This document shows, piece by piece, positions 1 to 6,388 of a stretch of DNA of 8,437 bases. Below the pieces are notes generated by a model. It had not been told where the DNA came from and did not search any database. It saw only the letters and a program-made list of their open reading frames with translations. Source of the stretch: Methanobacteriota archaeon (GTDB lineage Archaea > Thermoplasmatota > Thermoplasmata > RBG-16-68-12); NCBI GenBank assembly GCA_005878635.1, contig VBLS01000176.1, forward strand, positions 1 through 8,437, read 5' to 3'. Within the stretch, counting starts at the first letter, position 1. Each line of letters opens with the position of its first letter. A program made the position numbers and the translations under genes.

Positions 1-265
1 CCTCTCGGATGTAGACACCCCACGCCTCGGGGGCGAGCCGGAAGCTCACGTAGAACGCGACGGCCTCCGCGCCGACCTTCAGCATCGCGGGCAGCGTGCT
101 CGGATCCTTCGGCGCCTCCACTCGAAAGGCCGCGAGGTTCTCCGCGGACAGCTCGAAGGGCCGAGCCCCCTCGAGTGCCGGGAGGCTTCCGAGTCCTGGG
201 ACCCGAACGACGGAAGGATTGCAAAGCTCCGGATGGGAGGCCGCGAACCGAGACAAATCCTCCAT
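1..265 (-). CDS. Hypothetical protein, N-terminal part (runs off the window)
   Basis: This is an open frame of 88 codons from an ATG at 265-263 to the left edge, without a stop. It begins MEDLSRFAASHPELC and the last visible residues include AFYVSFRLAPEAWGVYIRE. I do not recognise the family. There is no signal peptide or membrane segment in the visible part, which looks like a soluble mixed alpha/beta protein. The start is supported by a CTTAAG hexamer centred 28 nt upstream, the spacing expected for a leaderless archaeal transcript, and by the lack of a good Shine-Dalgarno sequence. The frame begins 40 nt after the stop of the transporter ATPase gene and shares its strand. It could be read through from that operon, but the private promoter-like element suggests independent expression. 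The high-GC codon use matches the neighbours. Only the continuation beyond the window can settle the family. Confidence 0.6.
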   Translation of the reverse strand, partial: MEDLSRFAASHPELCNPSVVRVPGLGSLPALEGARPFELSAENLAAFRVEAPKDPSTLPAMLKVGAEAVAFYVSFRLAPEAWGVYIRE

Positions 266-290
266 TCGCGGTCCCGATGGGCGCGACCGA

Positions 291-296
291 CTTAAG
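291..296 (-). promoter_or_regulatory. TATA-like element (CTTAAG) for the left-edge gene
   Basis: The palindromic hexamer CTTAAG stands out in a GC-rich background, in the 40-nt gap between the stop of the upstream ATPase gene (306) and the ATG at 265. On the minus strand it is preceded by the purine-rich AAGGG, a plausible BRE. Its centre is about 28 nt before the ATG, which fits transcription starting at or next to the start codon. The same hexamer occurs before the transporter operon. Assignment as a TATA box is inference. Confidence 0.45.
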
Positions 297-305
297 CCCT
301 TGGCC

Positions 306-1574
306 TCAGTAGAGCAAACACTCGACGACCCGGCCCTCGACCTCCTTCGGTACCAACGGCTCGGGCGCTCGAAACTCGACGATGACCGTCGTCCCTTCGA
401 CGCGGATGTCCCTGACCGCTTGCGCCATCGGACCGCCAGACTGATCGATGATTGTGCGAATCAACGCCGCGACCGCGTGCGGGTCGGTGGTGCCCATGTC
501 GCGACGTGCGATGAGTCCGTCTGCTTCCCAAGCCTCGATCGGGCCGGCAATCCCTTCGCGGGCGGCGAGTTCGATCGACAACCAGCGCTCTTCGAGCAGC
601 GCGATCACGTCGCGTCCCTCCCAGCCGCACGTCGGCAGGGCGGAGGGGCAGCGGGGATGGAAACGACATCCGCCGGGGGGCCACACGGCATTGGGGACCT
701 CGCCTTTCGGGAGGACTTTCGCCGAACGTCTCGAAGGATCCGGGATCGGGATGGCTTGCAGAAGGGCGCGTGTGTACGGGTGTTTCGGATCGGCATAAAT
801 CGTCCGGGCCGGACCCACCTCGACAATCCGACCGAGATACATGATTCCGATACGGTCGCACACGAACTTCGCAGTCGCCAAATCGTGCGTGATGAACAGG
901 TATGTTAGATGGTGCCTCGCCTTCAGTTCCATCAGGAACTCAAGCATCCGGGCCCGGACGGACATATCGAGCATGGCGACGGGCTCGTCGGCCACGATGA
1001 GTTGGGGTCGCAACCCAAGGACGCGTCCGGCCACGACCCGTTGTTTCTGCCCGCCGCTCAATTCGTCCGGATACTTGTCATAGTAGAATGCTGGCGGCCG
1101 GAGTCCTACATCGTCGAAGATGCCGTACACAGCCGCTCGGATCTCAGCCTCCGATTCTGCATGCACCCGATCGCCCTTGTCCGTCGGGAGGCCGTGGGCT
1201 CGGAGGACGTCGGCAACCGCTTCACCCACGGTCATAGCGGGACTGAGGGCCGCTTGAGGATCCTGGTAAATGAGTTGAATCCGCTCTCGGACACGGAACA
1301 GGCCCTTTCGGTCGGGACGCGTCACATCCTCCCCGCGGAAGAGGATCTTGCCCGAAGAGGCCCGCACGAGCCCGACGAGGGTTTTCGCAATCGTGGTTTT
1401 GCCGCAGCCGCTCTCTCCGACGAGACCGAACACTTCGCCCTGGGCGATGGAAAAAGACACCCCGTCCACGGCGTGGACCTTTGCATCGCCACCGCCAAGG
1501 AGCCGCTGCACGAAACCTCGGTACACGGAGAAATAGACCTTTAGGTCGCGGACCTCGAGGAGGGGTTCGGTCAT
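306..1574 (-). CDS. dppF: Peptide/nickel-type ABC importer ATPase, DppF-like, with C-terminal insertion
   Basis: This 422-residue cytoplasmic ATPase would pair with the DppD-like protein encoded upstream to drive import through the DppB/DppC channel. Visible motifs are Walker A GESGCGKTT (53-61), Q-loop YQDPQAALSP (103-112), signature LSGGQKQR (172-179), Walker B LIVADEP (192-198) and the switch His230. The nucleotide-binding domain is intact. The C-terminal oligopeptide-transporter motif starts GCRFHPRCPSALPTC (302-316) and gives C303, C309 and C316. The expected fourth cysteine is C419 in GRVVECLLY, 102 residues later instead of 18 as in the DppD-like partner. The additional segment (about 319-403) has charged, helical-looking stretches and a likely beta-hairpin near 386-402, and makes the protein longer than the usual 320-340 residues. 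The ATG lies 10 nt after the previous stop. Its Shine-Dalgarno is weak, so translational coupling is likely. The transported substrate cannot be read from the sequence. Confidence 0.93.
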   Translation of the reverse strand: MTEPLLEVRDLKVYFSVYRGFVQRLLGGGDAKVHAVDGVSFSIAQGEVFGLVGESGCGKTTIAKTLVGLVRASSGKILFRGEDVTRPDRKGLFRVRERIQLIYQDPQAALSPAMTVGEAVADVLRAHGLPTDKGDRVHAESEAEIRAAVYGIFDDVGLRPPAFYYDKYPDELSGGQKQRVVAGRVLGLRPQLIVADEPVAMLDMSVRARMLEFLMELKARHHLTYLFITHDLATAKFVCDRIGIMYLGRIVEVGPARTIYADPKHPYTRALLQAIPIPDPSRRSAKVLPKGEVPNAVWPPGGCRFHPRCPSALPTCGWEGRDVIALLEERWLSIELAAREGIAGPIEAWEADGLIARRDMGTTDPHAVAALIRTIIDQSGGPMAQAVRDIRVEGTTVIVEFRAPEPLVPKEVEGRVVECLLY

Positions 1575-1584
1575 CGAGGTCGAC

Positions 1585-2535
1585 CTAGTACAGATGGCAT
1601 GCGACCTTCCGACGGTCTTCCCCCACGAGCCGAATCTCAGGAAAGACCGTCTCGCAGACGGACATCCGTTTCTCGCAGCGGGGAAAAAAAGGGCATCCGA
1701 TGGAATCCCCGAGAAGGCTGGGAGGTTCTCCTGGGACGGAATACAGTTTCGTCGTCTCCAGATCGATCACGGACCGAAGAAGACCTTGGGTGTATGGGTG
1801 GCGTGGCTCCCGGAAAAGGGGGACGGTCGCTCCCTCCTCCGCGATTCGACCGGCGTACATCACGGCGACTCGGTCGGCAAACTCCGCGACCAGCCCAAGG
1901 TTGTGCGTGATCAGGAGGACAGCCATGTCATATTCGTGCATAATCGACTGCAGAAGCTGGAGGATTTGGGCTTCCAAGATCACGTCGAGGGCCGTGGTTG
2001 GCTCATCCGCGATCAACAGAGCCGGGTTAAAAAGCAGGCAAAGAGCGATCATGATCCGTTGACGCATGCCGCCGCTCAGCTCGTGCGGATACATGCCCAG
2101 GCGGTCCGATGGCACTCGGACGTCCGCGAGGACTTTTTTCGCCCGCTCCAGCGCGTCCTCCGGTCGGACCTCGGGATCGTGCGCTCGGATCGTCTCGATG
2201 AAGTGATCCCGGATCCGCATGAGCGGATTCAGGCGTGTCATTGGGTCCTGGAAAATCATCGCGAGGTTCCGTCCACGTAGATCGCGCACTTGCTTCGCGG
2301 ACAGCGAAAGCAAATCCCGTCCGGCGAACCGGACGGATCCCTGCATGTCCGCGTTATCGGGCAGGAGTCGAAGGATCGCACGGCCAAGGGTGCTCTTCCC
2401 GCAGCCGCTTTCGCCGACGAGGCCCATGATGCTCCCACTCGCGATCGTTAGGTCCACATCCTGAACGGCGTGGACACCTCCCTGGGTCGTTTCGTATGTC
2501 ACAGAAAGGTGTTCCAGCTCGAGGACCGCGGTCAC
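1585..2535 (-). CDS. dppD: Peptide/nickel-type ABC importer ATPase, DppD-like
   Basis: This 316-residue protein is the second nucleotide-binding subunit of the importer. It shows Walker A GESGCGKST (41-49), Q-loop FQDPMTRLNP (95-104), signature LSGGMRQR (153-160), Walker B LLIADEP (173-179) and His211. The C-terminal oligo_HPY region carries four cysteines (C281, C287, C294, C313) with spacing x5-x6-x18. In some DppD/DppF homologues such cysteines bind a 4Fe-4S cluster; presence of the cluster here is inference. Length and domain order are normal for the family. The GTG start overlaps the TGA stop of the permease gene by four bases (GTGA), a strong sign of translational coupling, and no independent Shine-Dalgarno is needed or clear. 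I infer a heterodimer with the DppF-like ATPase because both genes are adjacent and dissimilar. Confidence 0.95.
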   Translation of the reverse strand: MTAVLELEHLSVTYETTQGGVHAVQDVDLTIASGSIMGLVGESGCGKSTLGRAILRLLPDNADMQGSVRFAGRDLLSLSAKQVRDLRGRNLAMIFQDPMTRLNPLMRIRDHFIETIRAHDPEVRPEDALERAKKVLADVRVPSDRLGMYPHELSGGMRQRIMIALCLLFNPALLIADEPTTALDVILEAQILQLLQSIMHEYDMAVLLITHNLGLVAEFADRVAVMYAGRIAEEGATVPLFREPRHPYTQGLLRSVIDLETTKLYSVPGEPPSLLGDSIGCPFFPRCEKRMSVCETVFPEIRLVGEDRRKVACHLY

Positions 2536-3440
2536 GCTTCGGCGCCAACCTTCGTCTCTCGCCTACGCAGGAGCGGATTAAGGATGTCGTTGAGTCCTTC
2601 TCCGACGAAGGTGAGGGCCGTCGTCAGGATGAGGATGAAGAGCCCCGGAAAAAAGGTCGCCCACCACGAGGCGTCAAAGCGTTGCCAGTTCAGGCTGATG
2701 TCGAACCCCCAGTCGGGAATGCCGGGCGGAAGGCCCAGCCCTAAGACCGCCAACCCCGCTTCGGTCAGGACGGCGTCCGCGGCGTTCACCGAGAAGATGA
2801 CCGGAATGCTCTGCGCCACGTTCGGAAGGATGTATCGACCGATCACCCGTCGCCGCGGCAGGCCCAGCGCGATGGCCGCTTCGACGAACGGCTCCTCTTT
2901 CACGGAGGCCACGTGGTTGCGGATGACCCGGAAGTAGGTCGGAATGTAGACCACGGCGATTGCGAAGGAGACGTTCAGGATTCCGCGTCCGATAACCGCG
3001 GCAATCGCGATGGCGAGGAGGAGACCCGGAAACGCATAGATCGAGTCCATCACGAGGAGGATGGCCCGGTCCAATCGCCCCCCCGCAAATCCGGAGAGCA
3101 GGCCTAGAGGAAGGCCCAATGCGAGGGAGATCGTGGTCGCGACTGCGATGATCGCGAGTGGCACTCGGCTGCCCCAGATGATGCGGCTGAGGACGTCCTG
3201 CCCCCCTCGGTCGGTACCCATCACGAAAGGGCCGCCGGGAGGGAGTTCGGGATCCGCCACTTTTGTGTTCGGGTCGAAGGGGGCCAGAAAGGGTGCGAGT
3301 AGGGCCATGACGATGATGGCGAGCACGACGGCGATTCCGATCCAGACGAGGACGCCAGCGATCGACCGAGATTGTCGCAGGAACGTCCCGAAGAGTCGTC
3401 CCACGAGCGAGGTCCGACCTCTCGCGAACCAGTCTGCCAC
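2532..3440 (-). CDS. dppC: ABC importer permease, DppC-like
   Basis: This 302-residue integral membrane protein is one half of the import channel. A cytoplasmic N-terminus is followed by a first membrane segment at about 28-52, then the typical DppC motif MGTDRGGQDVLSR (74-86), where the family more often has GRD in place of GQD. More hydrophobic segments follow at about 93-117, 126-150, 155-172, 211-236 and 261-282. The EAA coupling loop that contacts an ATPase spans about 184-209 (FVEAAIALGLPRRRVIGRYI). The GTG start is chosen because GGAGG at 3450-3446 sits 5 nt before it, and because the gap after the DppB stop is only 9 nt. The stop overlaps the next start. Length and motifs are normal for DppC/OppC; the substrate is undetermined. 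Confidence 0.95.
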   Translation of the reverse strand: MADWFARGRTSLVGRLFGTFLRQSRSIAGVLVWIGIAVVLAIIVMALLAPFLAPFDPNTKVADPELPPGGPFVMGTDRGGQDVLSRIIWGSRVPLAIIAVATTISLALGLPLGLLSGFAGGRLDRAILLVMDSIYAFPGLLLAIAIAAVIGRGILNVSFAIAVVYIPTYFRVIRNHVASVKEEPFVEAAIALGLPRRRVIGRYILPNVAQSIPVIFSVNAADAVLTEAGLAVLGLGLPPGIPDWGFDISLNWQRFDASWWATFFPGLFILILTTALTFVGEGLNDILNPLLRRRETKVGAEA

Positions 3441-3445
3441 GAGCC

Positions 3446-3450
3446 CCTCC
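3446..3450 (-). promoter_or_regulatory. Ribosome binding site of the DppC-like gene (decides a GTG start)
   Basis: GGAGG, within GGAGGGG, overlaps the last base of the DppB TAG stop and lies 5 nt before the GTG at 3440. It is the clearest Shine-Dalgarno sequence in the window and supports GTG as the start. Confidence 0.75.
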
Positions 3451-4475
3451 TAGTAACGGATTCTAGGATCGACGAAGGCATTCAAGATGTCGACCATGAG
3501 GCTGATGATCACCATGAGGATACCATAGTATACAACCGCGCCTTGGATGGCGGGATAGTCGCGATAGCTGAGGGCAAGGTATACGAATCGCCCCATGCCT
3601 TCGAACGAGAACACGGTCTCGGTCAGGATCGCGCCACTAAAAAGCAGGGCGAACGTGAGCCCCATCGTGGTGATGACAGGCACGAGGGCGTTCTTCAGGC
3701 CGTGACGGAAGAACACGCTCCGTTCGGGGATTCCGCGAGCTCGGGCCGCTTCGACGTAATCTGAGCCCATGGCGTGGATCACGTTGACGCGTGTGATCCG
3801 TACGAAGAATCCGGAGAGGACAATCCCGAGCGTGAGCGAAGGGAGGATCAGATGCGCGACCGCGTCGGCGAAGGCCGGCAAGTTCAGCGCTAGGAGGCTA
3901 TCGATCGTGTAGAGCCCGGTGACCGTGGGGGGAGTCGAAAGCCGCGGGGAAAACCGCCCGGAGACGGGAAGCCAACCGAGCCAGACCGCAAAGACGAGTT
4001 TCAGGATGAGTCCGAACCAGAAAATCGGGATGTTGTAAGCCAGGGCGCCATACAGGCGCGTGCCAAAATCCGGGAGTCGATCCCGGCGTGTTCCGGCGAA
4101 GGTACCGAGGCCGATTCCCAGCACGCTGGCAACCAACATGGATGACAACGTCAATTCGATCGTCGCCGGCATCCGGCTCCAAATTTCGTCGATGACGGGC
4201 CGCTGCGTGAGGATCGAGGTCCCCATGTGTCCGGTGAAGACGTCGTGAAGGTACCGGAAGTACTGGACGTACAGCGGATCGTACAGACCTAGCTCGGTCT
4301 TGATGCGATCAATCACCTGCGGGTTCCCGCGTTCACCATAGATGGTGCTGACCGGATCCCCGGGGGCCACGCGAAGGATGATGAACGTGAACGTGAGGAG
4401 GAGCACCAGCATGGGAACCATCAGGATCACGCGAGTGATCACGTAGGCTCGCAGGGACGCCGTCGATCCGCCCAT
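3450..4475 (-). CDS. dppB: ABC importer permease, DppB-like
   Basis: This 341-residue membrane protein is the other half of the channel. The first membrane segment (about 12-34) is followed by RVAPGDP (35-41), the family's conserved stretch after TM1. A periplasm-like outer region contains LGLYDPLYVQYFRYL (62-76) and GTSILTQRPV (85-94). Further hydrophobic segments lie at about 104-128, 142-168, 204-227, 264-288 and 311-333. The EAA loop is at about 239-266 (DYVEAARARGIPERSVFFRH), and the protein ends in the typical DPRIRY. The ATG at 4475 is preceded by GGAG at 4488-4485 with a 9-nt spacer. The gene follows the binding-protein gene after 61 nt, the largest gap inside the operon, and is followed closely by the DppC-like gene. 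Length is normal for the family. Confidence 0.95.
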   Translation of the reverse strand: MGGSTASLRAYVITRVILMVPMLVLLLTFTFIILRVAPGDPVSTIYGERGNPQVIDRIKTELGLYDPLYVQYFRYLHDVFTGHMGTSILTQRPVIDEIWSRMPATIELTLSSMLVASVLGIGLGTFAGTRRDRLPDFGTRLYGALAYNIPIFWFGLILKLVFAVWLGWLPVSGRFSPRLSTPPTVTGLYTIDSLLALNLPAFADAVAHLILPSLTLGIVLSGFFVRITRVNVIHAMGSDYVEAARARGIPERSVFFRHGLKNALVPVITTMGLTFALLFSGAILTETVFSFEGMGRFVYLALSYRDYPAIQGAVVYYGILMVIISLMVDILNAFVDPRIRY

Positions 4476-4536
4476 CTAGGCACGCTCCGCTAATCTCCCA
4501 GGGAGGAATGGGGAAAAAGGTTTCCGGGTTTCCTCG
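4476..4536 (-). other. Intercistronic region between binding-protein and DppB genes
   Basis: This 61-nt gap is the only sizeable spacer inside the operon. On the plus strand it holds a direct repeat GGTTTCC at 4519-4525 and 4527-4533. On the transcript, GGAAA (4525-4521) can pair with UUUCC (4516-4512), and the segment includes a run of five U. This could be a weak partial terminator or processing site that leaves more mRNA for the binding protein than for the membrane subunits, a pattern known for ABC importers. The stem is short and the U-run modest, so the role is tentative. Confidence 0.3.
4485..4488 (-). promoter_or_regulatory. Ribosome binding site of the DppB-like gene
   Basis: GGAG lies 9 nt before the ATG at 4475 on the minus strand. 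A second GGGAG occurs further upstream at 4499-4495 but is too far (about 19 nt) to act alone. Confidence 0.5.
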
Positions 4537-6294
4537 TCACGAGACACTGATCGTGAAGTAGCGGAAGAACTGAATCGGATCGAGGACGATCCCGGAAACG
4601 GTCGGCTTGAACACGACCTGCTGGTTCGTCTGCCACAAGGGCACGTACGGCACATCCGCCGCGAGCTTGGCCTGGATCTGGCTGAAGATCTGGGCTCGCG
4701 TGACGGGGTTCGCCTCCGCGGCCTGGGCCTCGATCAGCGAGTCCATCGTGTCGTTGTGGTACCAGTCCCCGAACTGTGCACTGCCACCCGACGCCCAGTG
4801 AAGGAACGGGAAGACGTAGTCGTCCGAATCGAAGTAGTCCGGGAACCAGCCGAGGAGGAATACGTCGAAATCGCCCGCCGTCCGGGACACCTTGTAGTCA
4901 GCCCACTCCTTCTCGTTGAGGGCGATGGTCATCATCCCGGTCGCCTCCCACGCGCGTTTGAGGGCCTGGGCAACAAAAATCTCCGGATCGCCGTAATGTG
5001 ACGGAGTGTACCACAAAGTCAGGCTGAGCTTGTTGCTCGCGCTGTAACCCGCCTGCGTGAGAAGGGTTTGCGCCTGTGCGATATTCGGGGAAGCGCCGTA
5101 GACCGTCTTAAACGCGTCCTCGTGGCCGAACATCCCCGCGGGGACTAGGCTGTACAGCGGCGAGACGGTCCCGGAATACGCGCTCGTCGCGATGTCCGAG
5201 CGGTTCGACGCATACGCGATCGCCTTCCGCAGGAGGAGCCCGTTCGCATCCGAGAACACCGTGGTTCTTGGACAGGCACCTAGGGCTTGATCCGCCGCGC
5301 TGCACATGTTGAACACGAGATACCGGATCACAGGACTCGCGCCCTGCTGGGTCTTGACGCTCGCGCTGGACTGGAAGGTCGTAAAGTCCTGCGGCAACAG
5401 GCTTCGATATGCCACGTCAACCGCGCCGGTCGACATGGCGAGCTTGAGATCCACCGACGTCGTGTATCGGACGATCGTCACTTGGCTCATCTTCGGCGCC
5501 GTTCCATAGTAATTCGCGTTCGCCGTCAGCTCATACCGCTGGTGCGGGAGGTACTTCGAAAGTCGATACGGCCCGCTGGACACGACGACGTTCGGATAGA
5601 ACCGGTCGTTCGTGAAGGACTTCGGGTTCACCGGCGTCGTGATCGTGAAGGCCAACAACGACACGAAGGGGGACCACTTCTGGCGCAAGGTCACCTTCAC
5701 CGTTGTGTCGTCAACGATTTTCACGCCTCGGCTGGTGTAATTCGCGTAAGCGTTCGCTTGGATGGTGGCATTCGTCGCGGACGGCTTGAGTTTCAGAGCA
5801 TCGAAGTACTCGTGGGCGCCGCTGATGTAGTCCAGCAGGAAAGCGGGCAGACCGTTCAGCTTCACGGCGCGGTCCCAGGAGTACTTCAGGACCGTGCTGT
5901 TGATTGCCGTCCCGTCTTCGAATTTGAGGTTCGCCCGCAGGTGCAAGGTATAGTTCAGCCCGTCCGAGCTGATCCCGCCATTCGCGAGGGTCGGCACGTC
6001 GGTCAGCAAGTCGGGGGTCAAGTTCGTCGTCCCCGGCACGTAGGTGACGAGCATCGCCATCGTATTTTGGATGATGTTGCCTGAGAAATAGTCATACGCG
6101 TCCGCCGGATCGAAACTGATCTCGTCGTCGGTCGTGCCCACGACGAGGACCTTCGACGGAGCGGGGGCGGTCAAGAGGACGTACGCCGCCGCGCCGCCTA
6201 CGAGGAGGAGGACGATCACGACCACGACGATCGCAAGTAGTCTCCGGCTCGCCGCGCGCACTGGTTTTGCTGGCTCAGGTGTTCCCAAGTTCAT
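4537..6294 (-). CDS. ABC importer substrate-binding protein (SBP_bac_5, peptide/nickel type), membrane anchored
   Basis: This 585-residue extracellular receptor would capture peptide or a similar solute and hand it to DppB/DppC. After a basic N-terminus (RAASRR) comes a hydrophobic segment at about 19-42, followed by PAPSKVLVVGTTDDEISFDP. There is no cysteine for a lipobox, so I infer an uncleaved N-terminal anchor. Family 5 landmarks are YTLHLRANLKFEDGT (115-129), SSGPYRLSKY (239-248) and GWFPDYFDSDDYVFPFLHW (482-500), with a C-terminal DVPYVPLW (548-555). There are two cysteines, C331 and C341, that may form a disulfide. Seven N-x-S/T sequons (N91, N114, N132, N175, N185, N364, N514) would fit a glycosylated archaeal surface protein. 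The frame is open upstream to 6618, but that extension overlaps fen and reads as low-complexity basic sequence, so I start at the ATG at 6294 just before the anchor. It is the first gene of the operon. Which solute it binds cannot be deduced. Confidence 0.93.
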   Translation of the reverse strand: MNLGTPEPAKPVRAASRRLLAIVVVVIVLLLVGGAAAYVLLTAPAPSKVLVVGTTDDEISFDPADAYDYFSGNIIQNTMAMLVTYVPGTTNLTPDLLTDVPTLANGGISSDGLNYTLHLRANLKFEDGTAINSTVLKYSWDRAVKLNGLPAFLLDYISGAHEYFDALKLKPSATNATIQANAYANYTSRGVKIVDDTTVKVTLRQKWSPFVSLLAFTITTPVNPKSFTNDRFYPNVVVSSGPYRLSKYLPHQRYELTANANYYGTAPKMSQVTIVRYTTSVDLKLAMSTGAVDVAYRSLLPQDFTTFQSSASVKTQQGASPVIRYLVFNMCSAADQALGACPRTTVFSDANGLLLRKAIAYASNRSDIATSAYSGTVSPLYSLVPAGMFGHEDAFKTVYGASPNIAQAQTLLTQAGYSASNKLSLTLWYTPSHYGDPEIFVAQALKRAWEATGMMTIALNEKEWADYKVSRTAGDFDVFLLGWFPDYFDSDDYVFPFLHWASGGSAQFGDWYHNDTMDSLIEAQAAEANPVTRAQIFSQIQAKLAADVPYVPLWQTNQQVVFKPTVSGIVLDPIQFFRYFTISVS

Positions 6295-6301
6295 CCGCCC
6301 C

Positions 6302-6332
6302 CTGTCCGTAACCCAACGCGGACAGCCGTCCG
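6302..6332 (-). promoter_or_regulatory. Competing inverted repeats in the leader of the transporter operon
   Basis: CTGTCCG at 6302-6308 and CGGACAG at 6319-6325 form a perfect 7-bp inverted repeat with a 10-nt spacer. The inner CGGAC (6319-6323) can instead pair with GTCCG at 6328-6332 across 4 nt. The two stems exclude each other. The longer one ends 7 nt before the ATG at 6294, directly beside GGGGCGG, the only Shine-Dalgarno-like sequence. It could be a protein operator (half-site centres 17 bp apart) or an RNA structure affecting initiation. The function is inference. Confidence 0.4.
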
Positions 6333-6354
6333 GCCACGGTATTCGGTGTGCGGT

Positions 6355-6360
6355 CTTAAG
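6355..6360 (-). promoter_or_regulatory. TATA-like element (CTTAAG) for the transporter operon
   Basis: CTTAAG lies in the 94-nt gap between the fen stop (6389) and the binding-protein ATG (6294). With the usual archaeal spacing, transcription would start near 6330, leaving a leader of about 36 nt that contains the longer stem of the inverted-repeat region. It is the same hexamer as at 291-296. Confidence 0.4.
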
Positions 6361-6388
6361 CGTTATCCAGCGGAGAATCGGGGGTTCG

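Noticed and set aside
306..629. The additional C-terminal segment of the DppF-like protein as a separate fused gene or a frameshift artefact
   Set aside because: The frame is continuous and the conserved ending with the fourth cysteine follows the segment, so it is an insertion within the motif and not an appended gene.
96..908. A 270-codon plus-strand frame over the DppF gene end and the left-edge gene
   Set aside because: It is antisense to the conserved C-terminal motif of the ATPase and has a low-complexity basic composition.
1594..2280. A 228-codon plus-strand frame opposite the DppD-like gene
   Set aside because: It mirrors the ATPase coding sequence, including its signature and Walker B regions, with no independent evidence.
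4495..4505. CTCCC-A-GGGAG palindrome upstream of the DppB-like gene
   Set aside because: One base between the arms cannot form a hairpin loop, and an 11-base match is too short to claim an operator.
5287..6084. A 265-codon open frame on the plus strand inside the binding-protein gene
   Set aside because: It lies entirely antisense to a gene with clear family motifs. Its product is rich in Arg, Val and His with no domain, as expected for an antisense frame of GC-rich coding DNA.
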